Notes: generated by a model from the sequence alone, not told the origin. A stretch of DNA of 64,000 bases from Vombatus ursinus (GCF_900497805.2 NW_020953951.1:942628-1006627); one strand, 5' to 3'. Positions 32,500 to 43,985 are shown, counted from the first letter of the stretch. Numbers and translations are program-made.

Positions 32500-33700
32500 T
32501 TTCACAGATATACTTTTCTTTCTTTTGCCATCACTATCATTCACTATCCTCACACACTATCTCAGCAAGTACCCCTCTTCTGTTCTAATAAAGTTATAAA
32601 TAATTTGAATAAAGGTACAGATGGCACACTTATCAAATTTTCAGATGATGCAAGGGTAAGAGAAATGGCTGACATACTAGACAGAAGTATCATGAGTCCA
32701 AAAGATCTTGATGAGTGATCACTGGGCCATATCAAACAAGATGAAATTTAACTAAAAAAGCAAACTTATACTTAGGTTCAAAAACTAATTTAATAGGTAC
32801 AAGAATGGCTAAACAGCAACTTGTCTGAAAAAAAAAAATCTGGCAGTTTTAGTAGACAAGTTCCATGAGTCAACAGTGTGACATTGTAGCCAAAAAAAGC
32901 TAGCCTAAATTGAAGTTGCGCTGTAATCTTCTGGACCCCATCTGGAATATTCTGTTCAGTTCTGGGAGTCAAATTTTAGGAAAAACATTAAAATCACCTG
33001 GAAGGTAGCTAGGGTAGCAAATAGCTCAGCAGAGTATTCCAAATGATGATGAGGTAAAGGATTAAAAAATTTTAACCCGGAGGACAAAAGACTTATGTGG
33101 GACATAATAACAATCTTCAAATATCTATTAAGGGTTGTCATGAACAAAGAGATCAGACTTTCTCTGTTTGCTCCTAGAGGAGAGAATAGCAATGGGTAGA
33201 GGATACAAAGAGGTTGTTTAGGCTCAAAATAAGGAAAAATTTACTAATAAGTAAAGCTGCCTCAAAGCAGAATGGGCTGTTTCAGAAGGCAGACAGTGAA
33301 TTTCTACTAACAGCTAGGTAGCACAGTAGATAGAGCATGGGCCTTGAGTCAGGAAGGCATGAGTTCAAATCCAGCCTCAGCCACTGACTAGCTAGCTGGG
33401 TGATCCTGGGCAAGTCACTTAACCTCTGTTTGCCTGAGTTTCCTTAACGGCAAAATGGGAATAATAACAATATCTATCCTGTGAGGTATGAGATAATATT
33501 TATAAAGTACTTAAAACAATGCCTGGCACAAAGTAGGTGCTCTACAAATGCTTATTCCTTCTCCCTCTTCCCACTCCAGGGGGGTCTAAAAGTAGAGGCT
33601 ATATGATCAGTATGCTACAGGAAGAGTTTTATTAAGATACAGTTTGGATTAGACAGCCATCGGGAGCTTTCCACTCTGGCCATTCTGTGATTCTATATGA
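32500..33700 (+). mobile_element. L3/CR1-clade LINE, reverse-transcriptase end and 3' UTR
   Basis: A frame at about 32580-32718 reads NNLNKGTDGTLIKFSDDARV, the CR1/L3 palm region, where the family usually has FADDTKL; here the catalytic-type DD pair is kept (SDD). After 32720 the frame breaks, but the 3' coding part (TCTGGAATATTCTGTTCAG, AGGGTTGTCATGAACAAAG) and the 3' end with CATTCTGTGATTCTATATG near 33680-33700 follow in order. A CORE-SINE interrupts it at 33308-33572. Confidence 0.78.
33308..33572 (+). mobile_element. MIR-type CORE-SINE inside L3
   Basis: AACAGCTAGGTAGCACAGTAG head, GAGTTCAAATCCAGCC B-box, GTGATCCTGGGCAAGTCACT, TGAGATAATATTTATAAAG, GCCTGGCACAAAGTAGGTGC tail. L3 continues on both sides. 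Confidence 0.85.
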
Positions 33701-33704
33701 GTTT

Positions 33705-34200
33705 TTAAGGAAAGAGTATATAAGGCTTAGGCTCAATGCAGGAACTAAGACCTTAAGAAAACAAAAGAAAATCCTCCTGTTTTTCTGCTCAATCTTTCCC
33801 TAGAAGGAAGGTGTCGCTGTTTTGGAAAGTTACTGAACAGTCTCAACAGGCATAGGTAAACCAAGTTTGGTGTTACATTCAGTGTGACCACAACAAATAG
33901 GGCTTCTTATTTTAATTAAAGCAGGTCTTTAAGGTCTTCTACTAGGTAGCATTTTGTTGAAATGTTTGAATTCTGGTATATATTTGAAAGTAATATAACT
34001 ACATTCCTTTTCAAGTATTTTATGATCTAGCCTGGTCAGAAATTCAAATTTACTTTTTCCATTATCAAGCCCATTTAAAGAGGTACAGAGATGTGACATG
34101 CTGCTCACGTTTTGAAGCTTAGACAACTGCAACTTTTGAAGAAAACACTGAACACCACTCATGGACCATTTAGTAAACTTCCTGTCCTTCAATTCCTAAC
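33705..34200. other. Stretch without recognised gene
   Basis: A minus-strand frame of 87 codons (33929-34192) resembles no known protein. No repeat recognised. Confidence 0.3.
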
Positions 34201-34204
34201 TTTT

Positions 34205-34345
34205 CATAAGAGTAAACTGAGACTCTGTAAAGGAAAGTGAACTGATCAAGGTCACACTGCCTTTTAGGAACAAAGTTAAGAAGGACCAGCTTTCCTGGCT
34301 CCCAGTCTAGTGATCATTCTAGAACACCACACTGCCTCCTAACCT
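34205..34345 (-). mobile_element. MIR-type SINE fragment
   Basis: AGAGTAAACTGAGACTCTG, AAGGTCACACTGCC and CACCACACTGCCTCC, reversed MIR without its tail. Confidence 0.6.
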
Positions 34346-34589
34346 CATAATAAGACAGAACTCACTATTGCGCTTTCACCTGGCCTCTCAGTCCATATGA
34401 GGGACAGACCAAAAAAGCCCAGCTCCCAAAGCAACAGGGCCGAACGTGCCACGAAATACTCTTTTGGAAATTATACAGAGTATAATACTCACAAATGAAG
34501 ACCAAAACGGCATTCAAATCACTTATCAAAAGCAGTATGTTTAAAGAAAATTAATTATGTTCGCTTTGTTGTTTTTTTTTTATTTTATA
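34346..34589. other. Short stretch without recognised content
   Basis: No repeat or gene recognised. Confidence 0.3.
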
Positions 34590-34985
34590 GTTAATAAAAT
34601 GGATTTAAAGTGGTTCATAATGAAGAATTCAGAGAAACTTGGGAAGACTCATATGAACTGATACAGAGCACAGTAAACAGAGACAAAGTTTCCACCAGAA
34701 TGCAATCAAAAACAATACTGAAATATATCAGAACTCTGATCAATGCAATGAAAAAAATCTTGACTTGAGAAGCCTGACAGTGAAACGTACCACCCTCCTT
34801 TTGGCAGAGGTGTGGAATAAGACATGTTGTCAGACATGGCCAATGTGTTCATTTTTTAATTTAATATAATTTTGCTCAACTATACTTTAAAAAAAAACAG
34901 TGGGTAGTTAGGGGATAGATATTAGAAAGCAACAGTAATGATTTTAAAAGACATAGATAAAACATTTAATGATAAGGAGTTTTTT
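34590..34985 (+). mobile_element. Older LINE-1 3' end
   Basis: AATTCAGAGAAACTTGGGAAG, TATGAACTGATACAGAG and CTCCTTTTGGCAGAGGTGTG are the end of ORF2 and the 3' UTR of the older LINE-1 subfamily. 5' truncated. Confidence 0.7.
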
Positions 34986-35044
34986 CTTTTTGTTTTTTTT
35001 TTTTTTTTGGTGGTAGTTGTCATAAAACTCATACAATAAAGCTT

Positions 35045-35185
35045 CCTATCACTGAAAACTTGGAAGAGAAGCCTAGATGACTGTTGTCACAGATGTGGCA
35101 GAGAGGATACCTATTCAAGTATAGGCTAGACTAGAAGATGCTCTGAGACTCTTCCAACTCTGATATTCTATGATTCTGTAACTTA
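35045..35185 (+). mobile_element. L3/CR1-clade 3' tail
   Basis: TGGAAGAGAAGCCTAGATGA, GACTCTTCCAACTCTGATAT and TCTATGATTCTGT give the L3 3' end with its terminal short repeat. Confidence 0.7.
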
Positions 35186-35329
35186 CTTCCACAGACTCAG
35201 GCACATAAAAATTAAGCATACTAGCTCAAAAGAAGACTGAAAAGACAGTCTCATTCTATCCCTTTGCTGAGGTGAAAGGCCCACAAATGTATTCACATTG
35301 CACATATTTTCATACTTTTGGGATGTACT

Positions 35330-35500
35330 GATCAGTTATGCTGATTTTTTTCCCTCTTTTTTGTCTTTAGTCTATCTGCTATACAGGATGGCTCTCTGAG
35401 AGGAGAAGTGGGAGGAATAGTGGGGAAAACTATGGTAATATAAAAAGATACAAAATATATCAATATAAATTTATTTTAAAAAATAATTACACATGCTACC
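35330..35500 (+). mobile_element. Older LINE-1 3' UTR fragment
   Basis: CTGATCAGTTATGCTG, ACAGGATGGCTCTCTGAG and AATATATCAATATAAA match the terminal 3' UTR also seen at 20190-20245 and 21195-21260. Confidence 0.65.
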
Positions 35501-36589
35501 TACTTGATTTCTATGGGAAACATTAGCTAGAAAGTATGTGTTAAGTCTGAGTGTATCACACACACATTCAAACTTGTTCTTTCTCTCAGATGTAACTCCC
35601 CTAAATTGAATCTAAAGGTATTTATGGTCAAATTGTCCTTGTCTGTTCTCTGAAGTACACTGTAAAAAGACCACTCAATATACAGGACTAAAAGATGGGG
35701 TGCTAATGCTATTTCAAGAAATGGGTAACTCATAGGGTAAAGGAGTTCCTTCAGTGTTGTTCCCATAAGATACAGTACTTCCTAAACTTGTCTCCCTTAT
35801 GGGAAATCTGTCTTCCTGGAAGGACCCTGTCCTAATCACATGGGCTACCAGCATGATTTTCACCTTGAAACCAAAGTGAGAAATTAGGCTGACACTACAA
35901 ACAATCAGGTGACTGGGGAAGAAAAGAGGGTCCTACAAGAGATCCAAGTCCAAGGCACTTGGCCTCTCTAGTGGGATGAGTTGTGGGGAAGAGGATGTGA
36001 AAGGAGGAAAAGCACAACAGCTACCAAGACTGGACACAGGGTGTCCACTTCTCGGGGCTAGATGGCCAGCAAAGGGAAAAGCTTGGCTCTCTTCTCTGGG
36101 TCAGATCAATGTACCTCTGTAAGACCACAAGTACATAGATATTCCTCTGCACCTTGTTCTGACAGCCTATCAATGAAGCAAAGTGATGACTGGCTGCCAT
36201 ACCTGGAACAAAGAAAGACACTGAAAGGAGTGCAATCAAGCCCAGTCAATCACTTTTGATTCCAACCTTGCAGCCCCAATCCCCAATCTTCTCCAAAGAG
36301 AAGACAGGGAAAGTAAAAAGGGAAGAAGCACAAGAAGGAAGGAAAAGCAACAGTGGCTACCCTGATCCTTGGGACCATATGTCAAGATTATCCTATGGCA
36401 AACTATCAGCTTCAGGGGCTAACAGATACACCTTGTTCATACGTAAACACAGCAAGACACCCAAAGAAAAGATTACTGGGTGTGGGGCTGCCCTAGGGCC
36501 CTGTGGAAAATATTACAGTAGAGAGGATATGTAGGCAGGCAAGGGACTGCCATGGGGCCCTGAAACACCACCCGAGATAAGGGGGAGGA
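35501..36589. other. Long non-repetitive stretch; short frames only
   Basis: No recognisable interspersed repeat. Plus-strand frames 36062-36259 (65 codons) and 36256-36534 (92 codons) overlap by four bases but resemble no known protein, have no clear splice context and include low-complexity K/E-rich parts. They are not called as genes. Confidence 0.35.
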
Positions 36590-36975
36590 ATGAGAGTAAG
36601 AATCAATAAATCTTAACCTCATTCACAATGATCTGGAGCTCTTATTAAGTAAATTAATTTAAGTTAATTTAACTCGATCATGACTCCCGATCACAGTGAT
36701 TTAGTGAGGGGGAAATTGCATTAGGAAAGGCCATGCTCACTAGATAGAAGAACGGAAGAAAATTAGATCCACTTAGCAATGTGAATTAATATGGAAATAG
36801 CAGGTGTAAATTTAACCTTATCGAGAGAGTGAAAATTATCTTCATAAATTTGTAGAAATAGCCCCCAAGTTGCTTATAAATCTATTTAAAACAAAAATAT
36901 TACAAAAAGTGCAGTAAAATTAATTTAAAATATACTTCTAGCTATTGCCTCCAGAAAAGTCAGCAGCAGGGTGAA
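36590..36975. promoter_or_regulatory. Candidate conserved non-coding block, homeodomain/POU-like sites (inference)
   Basis: Repeat-free, AT-rich and of high complexity, with TAAATTAATTTAAGTTAATT near 36650, AACTCGATCATGACTC near 36671, a GTGAATTAATATGGAAATAG composite at about 36781-36800 (TAAT plus an octamer-like ATGGAAAT) and AAAATTAATTTAAAATA near 36916. Supported only by motif density and lack of repeats. Confidence 0.35.
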
Positions 36976-37393
36976 GTTTAATGCAATCCCACAGCAAAGG
37001 GATTAGCCCTGGGAACCAATGGCCTCCTTTGAGACTCATCACTTGTAGACTATCCTTTACTGGCATTAGGCTAGCAATCTGGGATGCTTTCTACCCATAC
37101 CCTCCTACCACTAGTCAAACCCAAAGTACCCCTTTGGGCTATTCCACCCAGAAGCTCTGCTGACAGGTCATGGTTCTAGGACCATTAAACCTCAGCATAA
37201 ATACTACTGACAGCAGGATAAGCAATGGCCAGAGAAAGAGAAGCTGCCTTATCTACCTACAGCACTAGAATCACCTGCCTGTGACAACACCTTGGAAGCC
37301 CAAGAGACACATCCTGTCTTCACAGGCTCAAGTGACTATACTCAGATCTTTAGGAAAAAGAAGTTGAACAGACACCTGAAGGATTCTTTAAAT

Positions 37394-37585
37394 CAAGGGT
37401 TCTGAACATGGAGTCCATGATCTTTTTTCCCCATAAAATATTTTGATAACTATATTTCAATAGAAGTGATTTCCTTTTTAATTCTATATATTTTAATCTA
37501 TGCATTTTGATCTATGCAATGGTCTTAAAAGACCATTATTCTGAGAAATGGTCCATGACACAAAAATGGTTTCTAAGAACCCCTG
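37394..37585 (+). mobile_element. Non-autonomous hAT-type DNA transposon (MITE)
   Basis: 192 bp with terminal inverted repeats CAAGGGTTCT and AGAACCCCTG, and an AT-rich interior (TATTTTGATAACTATATTTC). It is flanked by CTTTAAAT (37386-37393) and CTTTAGAG (37586-37593), an 8-bp duplication matching at six positions with TA in the middle, as expected for Buster-type hAT elements. It has no transposase. Confidence 0.8.
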
Positions 37586-37593
37586 CTTTAGAG

Positions 37594-38319
37594 GGACCTG
37601 GGGTTTGGACAAATCTACTTTCCTGGTCTCTTTAAATCAGGTTCAACTCATTTATCACAGAAGTCGCTATTCTACCACTCCAGGCCCAAGCTTAGCAATG
37701 GCTGGCTCAAAACAGACATTATCCAGGTTACTAGATGGTACAGGACACAGATGTGACTAGGATTATGAGAAAAAGCCACTTTCCAGGCTGGGCATGAGTT
37801 ATCAACCAAAGGACAAGGGGAAGTCCATGGAGACAAATATATTGCATGTATATCTGACCCAGGCTAACAGGACAATTGAGGAGGAAAATGAATTTGCTTT
37901 GGCTATATCTCATATTCCTTCCTCACATAACAAATGCACAAGAATATGATGACGGTAGAACCCAGTCTTACAATCAGGGATTATCACTTCTTTCGTCCAC
38001 CATTTTTCATTAATAAGAAGACGGCTCTCACTCAGCAGACCTTCAAAGTAACCCAGAGGTCTAGCCTCTATGGCCTAGAGCAAAAGCTGTAGTAAAAATT
38101 GCAGGTGTGGAAGCAGCATCCCTAGGGAAATCTATTTTCTGTCCTGTGTGACACAGAAGGAGGAGATCTCTAGATCAGAAAGAAGCTGTATCAATGAATT
38201 CTCCAACAAAAATCAAAGGTTGACTCTAACCTTCTCCCCAGGATCTAGACAAGATTCTTGAGAGCTAATGAGACTAACTTGCCTCCCAATATAAACTATT
38301 CTTCCCACCTACCCACCCC
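37594..38319. other. Stretch without recognised gene
   Basis: No repeat or exon recognised. Confidence 0.3.
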
Positions 38320-38320
38320 T

Positions 38321-38379
<59 letters not shown>
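38320..38379. repeat. (TC)n-(AC)n compound microsatellite
   Basis: About eight TC units followed by about 22 AC units, the same structure as at 12512-12578. Confidence 0.97.
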
Positions 38380-38382
<3 letters not shown>

Positions 38383-39510
38383 GGCATGCACAGGTGCATA
38401 AAAGCAGGGTTTTGAAAAGTGAGTTATGAGAAAAGGGCCCTATGTTCCTTTCCTCTAACACTTAGCTGCTGAGACTTGGTCAGGCAGGTGCAAATTCAGA
38501 TTACCTCACTTTCTTTTAACATCAATTGGAGGGATTTGTTCTGTCTTTTAAGTATTTCCAAATAGTACCAGAGTGAAGAATGAAAGAGTATTCAGTGTAT
38601 GGACCCCTGAAATTGCTGAAAAGGTGGTTAGGGTGGCAGGAGGGTAGAAGGATGGAGAAGAGAAGCTTGATTTTTATCTCCTTTAAATATCAATATATTG
38701 ACCATGGAGATGGACACATGGATTTCAAAAACTGATGGCTATGCCCAAGTTTCTCCAATTCTTCTCTGTAATGTGATCTTTGGAGAGATTGAGTAGGCAA
38801 GAAGTGGGGAAGAAAGGAGAGAGGAAAACGAAGGAGGAAAGAAAGAAATGCCAAAGAGAAATTTATCTTCTTATGACTTCATCAGGGACAATTCCATAGG
38901 GGGTAAAGTTCTTTCCTCCTTTCCTATCCTTGAACAGCTACAGCGAACTGCCACTCTTGACTACAGCCAGCATCCCCAACCCACTAGCCTGCTAACAAGA
39001 TTACTAATTAGTCTTCTTTTTTTAAAAGTATATTTGGTGTAGAAAGTGCTAAACAAACAGAAAAATTAAGCAATTCTCCAGCTAATGAACTGTAAGGTTT
39101 AAAAAGTTCCCCATATGGTCTACTCAGAGTCAAAATATTTTTGGCACCTGGGGCCCAGTTCTCCCCCTTCCCTAGAGATGACCAGGATAGCACCTTGCTG
39201 TGATTCTGAAGAAAAATGAGTGAACAAAATATCAGTCTGGTGCTCAGCTCTCTTACCTGGATGCTGCAAGCCGCCTGGCTCTCCATGAAGAACTGGGAAT
39301 GTTGAAAGGTGGAAGATTGAATGGAGATGGAAAATTCTTCTTCACTATCCTGTAACGGGTCTTAATCACTTTGTTGGATGGAGAAGTCCGTAAGGCATGT
39401 AAGCTTGTTGCTGGAGAAAAAAGCAGACAGGCCAGGCCAATGTCAAAAAAAAAGGGGGGGGGGGGCAGGATTCCAGAGGAAAATGCACAGAGGAGTCCCA
39501 CCTGACAGTT
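38380..39510. other. Stretch without recognised gene
   Basis: No family or exon recognised. A run of G (about 39453-39465) lies near the end. Confidence 0.35.
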
Positions 39511-39887
39511 CATTTCAATCAATCAATCAATCAATAAATAAATACTTCTTAAGCATTTATCATGTGCCAGGCACTGTGCACTGGCAATACAAAAAAAAAG
39601 CAAAAATACTCCCTGCCTTCAAGAAGCTTACATTCTAATGTAGATGTATATAAATAAGTATATACAAGATACATATAAAGCATATATACATATAACCTCA
39701 AAAGACAAGGCACTATTATAGTTGGGGGAACTAAGAAAGGACTCTTACAGAAGGTGGCTTTTGAGAGATCTGAAGAAAACCAGAAATTCTTGGAAGAAAA
39801 GCATATGAGGCATAGGAGCCAGCCATTACAAAGGCACAGAGACAGGAGATAGAGCACCCTCTGTAAGGAATGGCAAGTGGGACAGTG

Positions 39888-40078
39888 TAGGCAATTAGGT
39901 AGCATAATGGATAAAAGGCTGGTCTTGGAATTAGGAAGATCAGAGTTCTAATGACTACCTTAACACATTATGCCTGTGTGTCTCTAGGGAAGTCATTTAA
40001 TTCCTCTGTGCTTCCTTATCTGTTAAAGGGTCTTGATGGTTTCTAAGGTCCCTTCCAGCTCTAAATATATAGTCCTAT
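39888..40078 (+). mobile_element. MIR-like SINE inside L2
   Basis: GGCAATTAGGTAGCATAATGG head, degraded core (GGGAAGTCATTTAATTCC), and GGTCCCTTCCAGCTCTAAAT tail. The L2 body continues on both sides. Confidence 0.75.
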
Positions 40079-40589
40079 GCCTGAATCACAGTGTGTATGG
40101 AGGGAAGTAATATGAAAGAAGACTGGAAAGACAAGAAGGGGACAGGTTATGAAGAGGGGTAAATTACAAATAGAGGAGTTTATATTTGATCCTAGAGATA
40201 ATACAGAGCCAAAGGCATTTACTAAGTAGAAAATGATACCGTCAGCCTATGCTTTAGGAAAATAATTTTGAAAACTGTGTGAAGGATGTACTGGAATGTA
40301 GACTTAAGGCAGGGAGACCAATTAGGAGGGTTTTAAGAAGTAATAGGGGCTGAACTTGGGGTGATGGTAGTATGAGTGGATAGATGGAATATGGAGAGAG
40401 ATGTTGTGGAGGTAAAAATGATAAGATTAGGCAACAGATGCTATACACGGGAGAACTAAGGGAAAGAGGTAACATGATTATCTCACAATGGGAATCTGGG
40501 TGATTAGAAGGACAATGATGTTAATAATAATAGAGAAGTTAGGACTGTTAGGGTGGGGAATAAGATAATGTTTTGGATACACTGAGTTT

Positions 40590-40770
40590 GAACAAATGAA
40601 TTAACAAATAAATGAGCATTTAGTAAGTGTTTACTGTGCACCAAGCACTGTGCTGAGGGCTAGAGACAAACACAAAAGAAAAAAAAGTCCTTGACCACCA
40701 GGAGCTTATATTCCAATAGGAGAGATAATACATAAAGGGTCTGGAAAGTTACAGGGATGATAAGTGAAAC
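40590..40770 (-). mobile_element. Second L2 3' end inserted in the same orientation
   Basis: AACAAATAAATGAGCATTTAG, GTGCACCAAGCACTGTGCTG and CCACCAGGAGCTTATATTCC show another L2 terminus in the middle of the long L2, so this is an L2-into-L2 insertion. What follows to about 41025 is unclear. Confidence 0.72.
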
Positions 40771-41029
40771 TATAAGAGAATAGACTGAAGGGTTTTCTAG
40801 TGGCAATGCCAGCACTGATTTGACTATGGTCCCAGAACTTAAAAGAGGAAAGGGTGAAGGAAAAGCAGAATGGGAGAGATGGTTAGCTGAAGCCTGGCTT
40901 ATATAGTGATCCACATAAGGCACTCACCAATCAGGATAGTGGCACCCCAGGGTTCCTAGAAATGAAAGAGATACCTTCCAGAGCACAGTCTCTGGCCCAG
41001 GCAGGATATCTAGTTCAAAATGCCTTATA

Positions 41030-41235
41030 AGTATTAAGTGCCTACTACGAGCCAGATACTGGGCTAAGTGATTTACAAATAATATCTCATTTGATATACA
41101 TGACAACACTGAGAGGCAGATGATATTTTTGGGGATGAAGAAACAGAGGAAGGCAGAGATTAAATGATTTGCCCAGGACCACACAGCTATTAAGTGTCTG
41201 AAGCCAGATTTGAACTTGGTCTTCCTGACTCTAGT
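41030..41235 (-). mobile_element. MIR-type CORE-SINE
   Basis: ATTAAGTGCCTACTACGAG, AAATAATATCTCATTTGAT, GATTTGCCCAGGACCACACA and TCCTGACTCTAGTCC in reverse order of the family. It lies within the long L2. Confidence 0.8.
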
Positions 41236-41562
41236 CCTAGTTGCACAGTGATAATGTGGAACTATCCCACGGAAGAAATACTAGGACTGGATATAGAGAT
41301 CAGGAAGTCATCTGAAGAGACCTGATAATGGAAACCACAGGAGCTGATGAGATCATCAGCTAAAAGACTAAACAAAGAAAAGGGAAGAGAACCCAGGAGA
41401 AGTCCTTGGGGGAACACCCTTAATTAGTATGTGTGACAAGGATCAAAGGAGACTTGACTGTAATCTCAAAAACCCAGAGAGGAGAGAATATCCTAGAGGT
41501 AAAGGTCAGTAATAATTACTGCAAAGAGGTCAAAACTAACAGCATCTAATCAGAAGAATTTT

Positions 41563-41706
41563 TTTTTTTGGGTGAGGCAATCTGGATTAAGTGACTTGCC
41601 CAGGATCACACAGCTAGTAAGTGTTGAGTGTCTGAGGCCGGTTTTGAACTCAAGTCCTCCTGACTCCAAGGCTGGAGCTCTATCCCCTGTGCCACCTAGC
41701 TGCCCC
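41563..41706 (-). mobile_element. tRNA-derived marsupial SINE
   Basis: T-run, GGTGAGGCAATCTGGATTAA, GTGACTTGCCCAGGATCACA, TTTTGAACTCAAGTCCTCC and GTGCCACCTAGCTGCCCC, i.e. a full reverse copy. Flanks AGAAGAATT and CGAAGAATC look like a decayed target duplication. Confidence 0.88.
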
Positions 41707-41709
41707 ATA

Positions 41710-42560
41710 CGAAGAATCTTAATCAGAATAAATGTAAAGTCTTGTATTTGAGCACAAATAAAATAAAATAAAATAAAATAAAATAAACAATAATTCTACA
41801 AATATAAAGTGGGGGAGCCATGAACAGATAGCAATTTTTCAGTGGTGACCAAAAAGTTAGAGCAATCATTAGGAGGGGCTTAGATTTGAGAAATAGGGAG
41901 GAAATAATCCCACAGTACCCTATCTTTGGGGCATCATGATTTAAGGACATTGATAAACTAGAATATCCGCCAAAAAACGAGTACAGTGAAGAGCCTAGTG
42001 TCCATGACATGTGAAGATTAGTTAAACAGATTGAGCACATTTAGCTTGAAGAAAAGAAGACTCAAGAGGGACATGACTGCTATGTTCAGTCCCATAAAGC
42101 ACTATCCCATGGAGGAAAACTTAAGACTTTTTCTGTTTAGCCCAAGAAAGCAAAACTAATACCAATGGATGGAAGTTGCAAAGAGGGGAATTTAGGTTTG
42201 GAATCAGGAAAAACTTACAAATAATTAGAGCTGTCTAAAAGTGGAACAATGTTGGCTGGAGAGGTGAGAGATTCTGCCTCCTTGACAGTCTTCAAGCAAA
42301 AACTAGATGATCACTTGTCCAGTATGTTATTGTGGGGATACTTTTTTTTGGGGGGGTAGGCAATGGGGTTAAGTGACTTGCCCAGGGTCACACAGCTAGT
42401 AAGTATCAAGGGTCTGAGGCTGGATTTGAACTCGGGTCCTCCTGACTACATGGCCAGCGCTCTATCTACTGTGCCACCTAGCTGCCTATTGCGGGGATTC
42501 TTTCATTGTGGGCTGGACAGCCAACGAGGTCCCCCCCTTCTGACTCCCAAATTCTTTGAT
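41710..42560 (+). mobile_element. L3/CR1-clade LINE 3' end inside L2
   Basis: AATGTAAAGTCTTGTATTTG, CATTTAGCTTGAAGAAAAG, AAGACTCAAGAGGGACATGA, GGTTTGGAATCAGGAAAAAC and AATTCTTTGATTCTGTGAAG follow the L3 3' coding part and terminus. A (TAAAA)n run lies at 41757-41787. The minus-strand L2 body stops before it and resumes after it. Confidence 0.82.
42342..42486 (-). mobile_element. tRNA-derived marsupial SINE inside L3
   Basis: Full reverse copy from a T-run to CACCTAGCTGCC. Flanked by TATTGTGGGGATAC (42328-42341) and TATTGCGGGGATTC (42487-42500), a 14-bp duplication with two transitions. L3 3' UTR continues on both sides. Confidence 0.93.
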
Positions 42561-42754
42561 TCTGTGAAGAATAAGGATTGAGAAAAGGCCCTTGGATTTA
42601 GAAATTAAGAGAGCACTGATAACTTTGGACAGAAAATTTTCAATTGAATAAAGAAGCAAGAAACCTGAAGAGCCCAATTACAGAGAGTTTCTTCTAGGAG
42701 TTTAGCGGAAAAGGGGAGATGATAACAGCTAGCAATGAGGGTAGAATCTAGTGC

Positions 42755-42792
42755 AGGGGTGGGAAACCTTTGGCCTTGAGGCCACAAGGAAA
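42755..42792 (+). mobile_element. Possible hAT terminal fragment
   Basis: CAGGGGTGGGAAACCTTTGG and GGCCTTGAGGCCAC resemble the 5' terminus of a hAT-type element that starts CAGGGGTGGG. Only the terminal part is present within the L2 body, and the other end was not found. Confidence 0.4.
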
Positions 42793-43490
42793 TAATAACT
42801 AAAGGGAGATTGAGGATTAGTAGGAAGGAATGTGAGTAGGGACAAAAAGTTGGGGTTCCCAGGTTAGGAGGTAGGTAGAGAGGGTTCTGTAGGAGGCTTG
42901 AGGAAAGGAGAATGATGTTGGCATTCTCTTAGTTAGTGGAACAGCAAATCCACTGGGAATGACTAGATGGACTGCCTTGTTACACTGTGGGTTCAGTTGG
43001 AATCAGGCAACATAAACCTGCAGTGAACATAGGCAGCATAGTTTTTATGATTTGTCCAGCTCCATTCAGCAGCATGTGAGGAGAGGAGGCTAATAACTAA
43101 GGCAGGGTTGAGATTTGGCAAGGTGTGATCAGCAATAGGATAATGGAGCAAGGGATTCAGAATTCCAGATCATGTAAGAATAGAACTTAAGAAGGAGTAT
43201 GGCCAGAGCAGGGGTGATGGCCTGCAAATACCAGGGTGGGGGTGAGTGGTGTTTGGAGGCCACAGTGAGGAAGAAAAATAGGGCTGGGATTGTAAGGCAT
43301 ATAGAGGGAACAATGAGATAAAAGAATTTTTAATTTCTTGAACATGAATTGCAACACTTGTGGGTGATGGCAAGATCAAGTGTAAGACCACCCCGTGAGC
43401 AGCTGAGGTGGAGTGAAGGATTAGGAGTAAAAAATTAGATCAAGTACAAAGGGAAATTAGGATACTGGGAGAAACTTACACATATATAGT

Positions 43491-43985
43491 ATGAATACAG
43501 GATTTGGGGCAGAGAGGAAGGTTGAGTCAAGCACTAAATTCATTGAGAAAGGAAGTAGAATGTCCTGGATTTCAGTTTCCCTCTCAAGTCAGTGGACAAG
43601 GCACTTTGACTAATCAATTACAAAGATCTGCTCCTGGGAAAAGGTATCTCACTGCAACCACTGAATCAGAAGACTGTGGGCTTAGAAGCAGATTTGTCCA
43701 GAGATGATTCCTCCAATTTTTTTTTATTTCATACTCACTGATCTCTTGAGGTACCTGCCTTGGAAGAAGGAAAAGTCTGAACAGAGTTCTAGCCTGATAA
43801 CAGCTGGATAGCAATTTTCAAGTGTAGAAGCCAGCAATACCTTGGGCCAGTGGAAGTGCTAACTCTTCCTCTTAGCCAATTATTAAATAAGAATTTTGGA
43901 TTCCTTAAAATAACTCTATCCCCTCCCCAAGATTTAGGATGATAAAGTTTAGGATATATCCAAGGGCTGATAAAATTCAAATAAT
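43491..43985. other. Stretch without recognised gene
   Basis: No repeat or exon recognised. Confidence 0.3.

Larger units (their letters stand above)
39515..43490 (-). mobile_element. Long minus-strand L2-clade LINE carrying several insertions
   Basis: The L2 3' end lies at 39515 (AATCAATCAATCAATCAATA, then GCACTGTGCACTGGCAATAC) and its 5' part near 43490. Body pieces are recognised at 39515-39887, 40079-40589, about 41278-41562 and 42561-43490 (for example ACCAATTAGGAGGGTTTTAA, AGGAGCTGATGAGATCATCA, GAGAAAAGGCCCTTGGATTT, CATTCAGCAGCATGTGAGG). Interrupting elements are separately listed. This is one of the most complete L2 copies in the window, though no frame is intact. Confidence 0.82.

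Noticed and set aside
36062-36534. Two overlapping plus-strand frames (65 and 92 codons) as a possible small gene
   Set aside because: Composition is K/E/S-rich without a domain, there is no splice or promoter context, and frames of this length are expected by chance.
39518-39545. AATC tandem repeats as a CRISPR or satellite array
   Set aside because: This is the short terminal repeat typical of the L2 3' end (reverse of GATT/GACT units).
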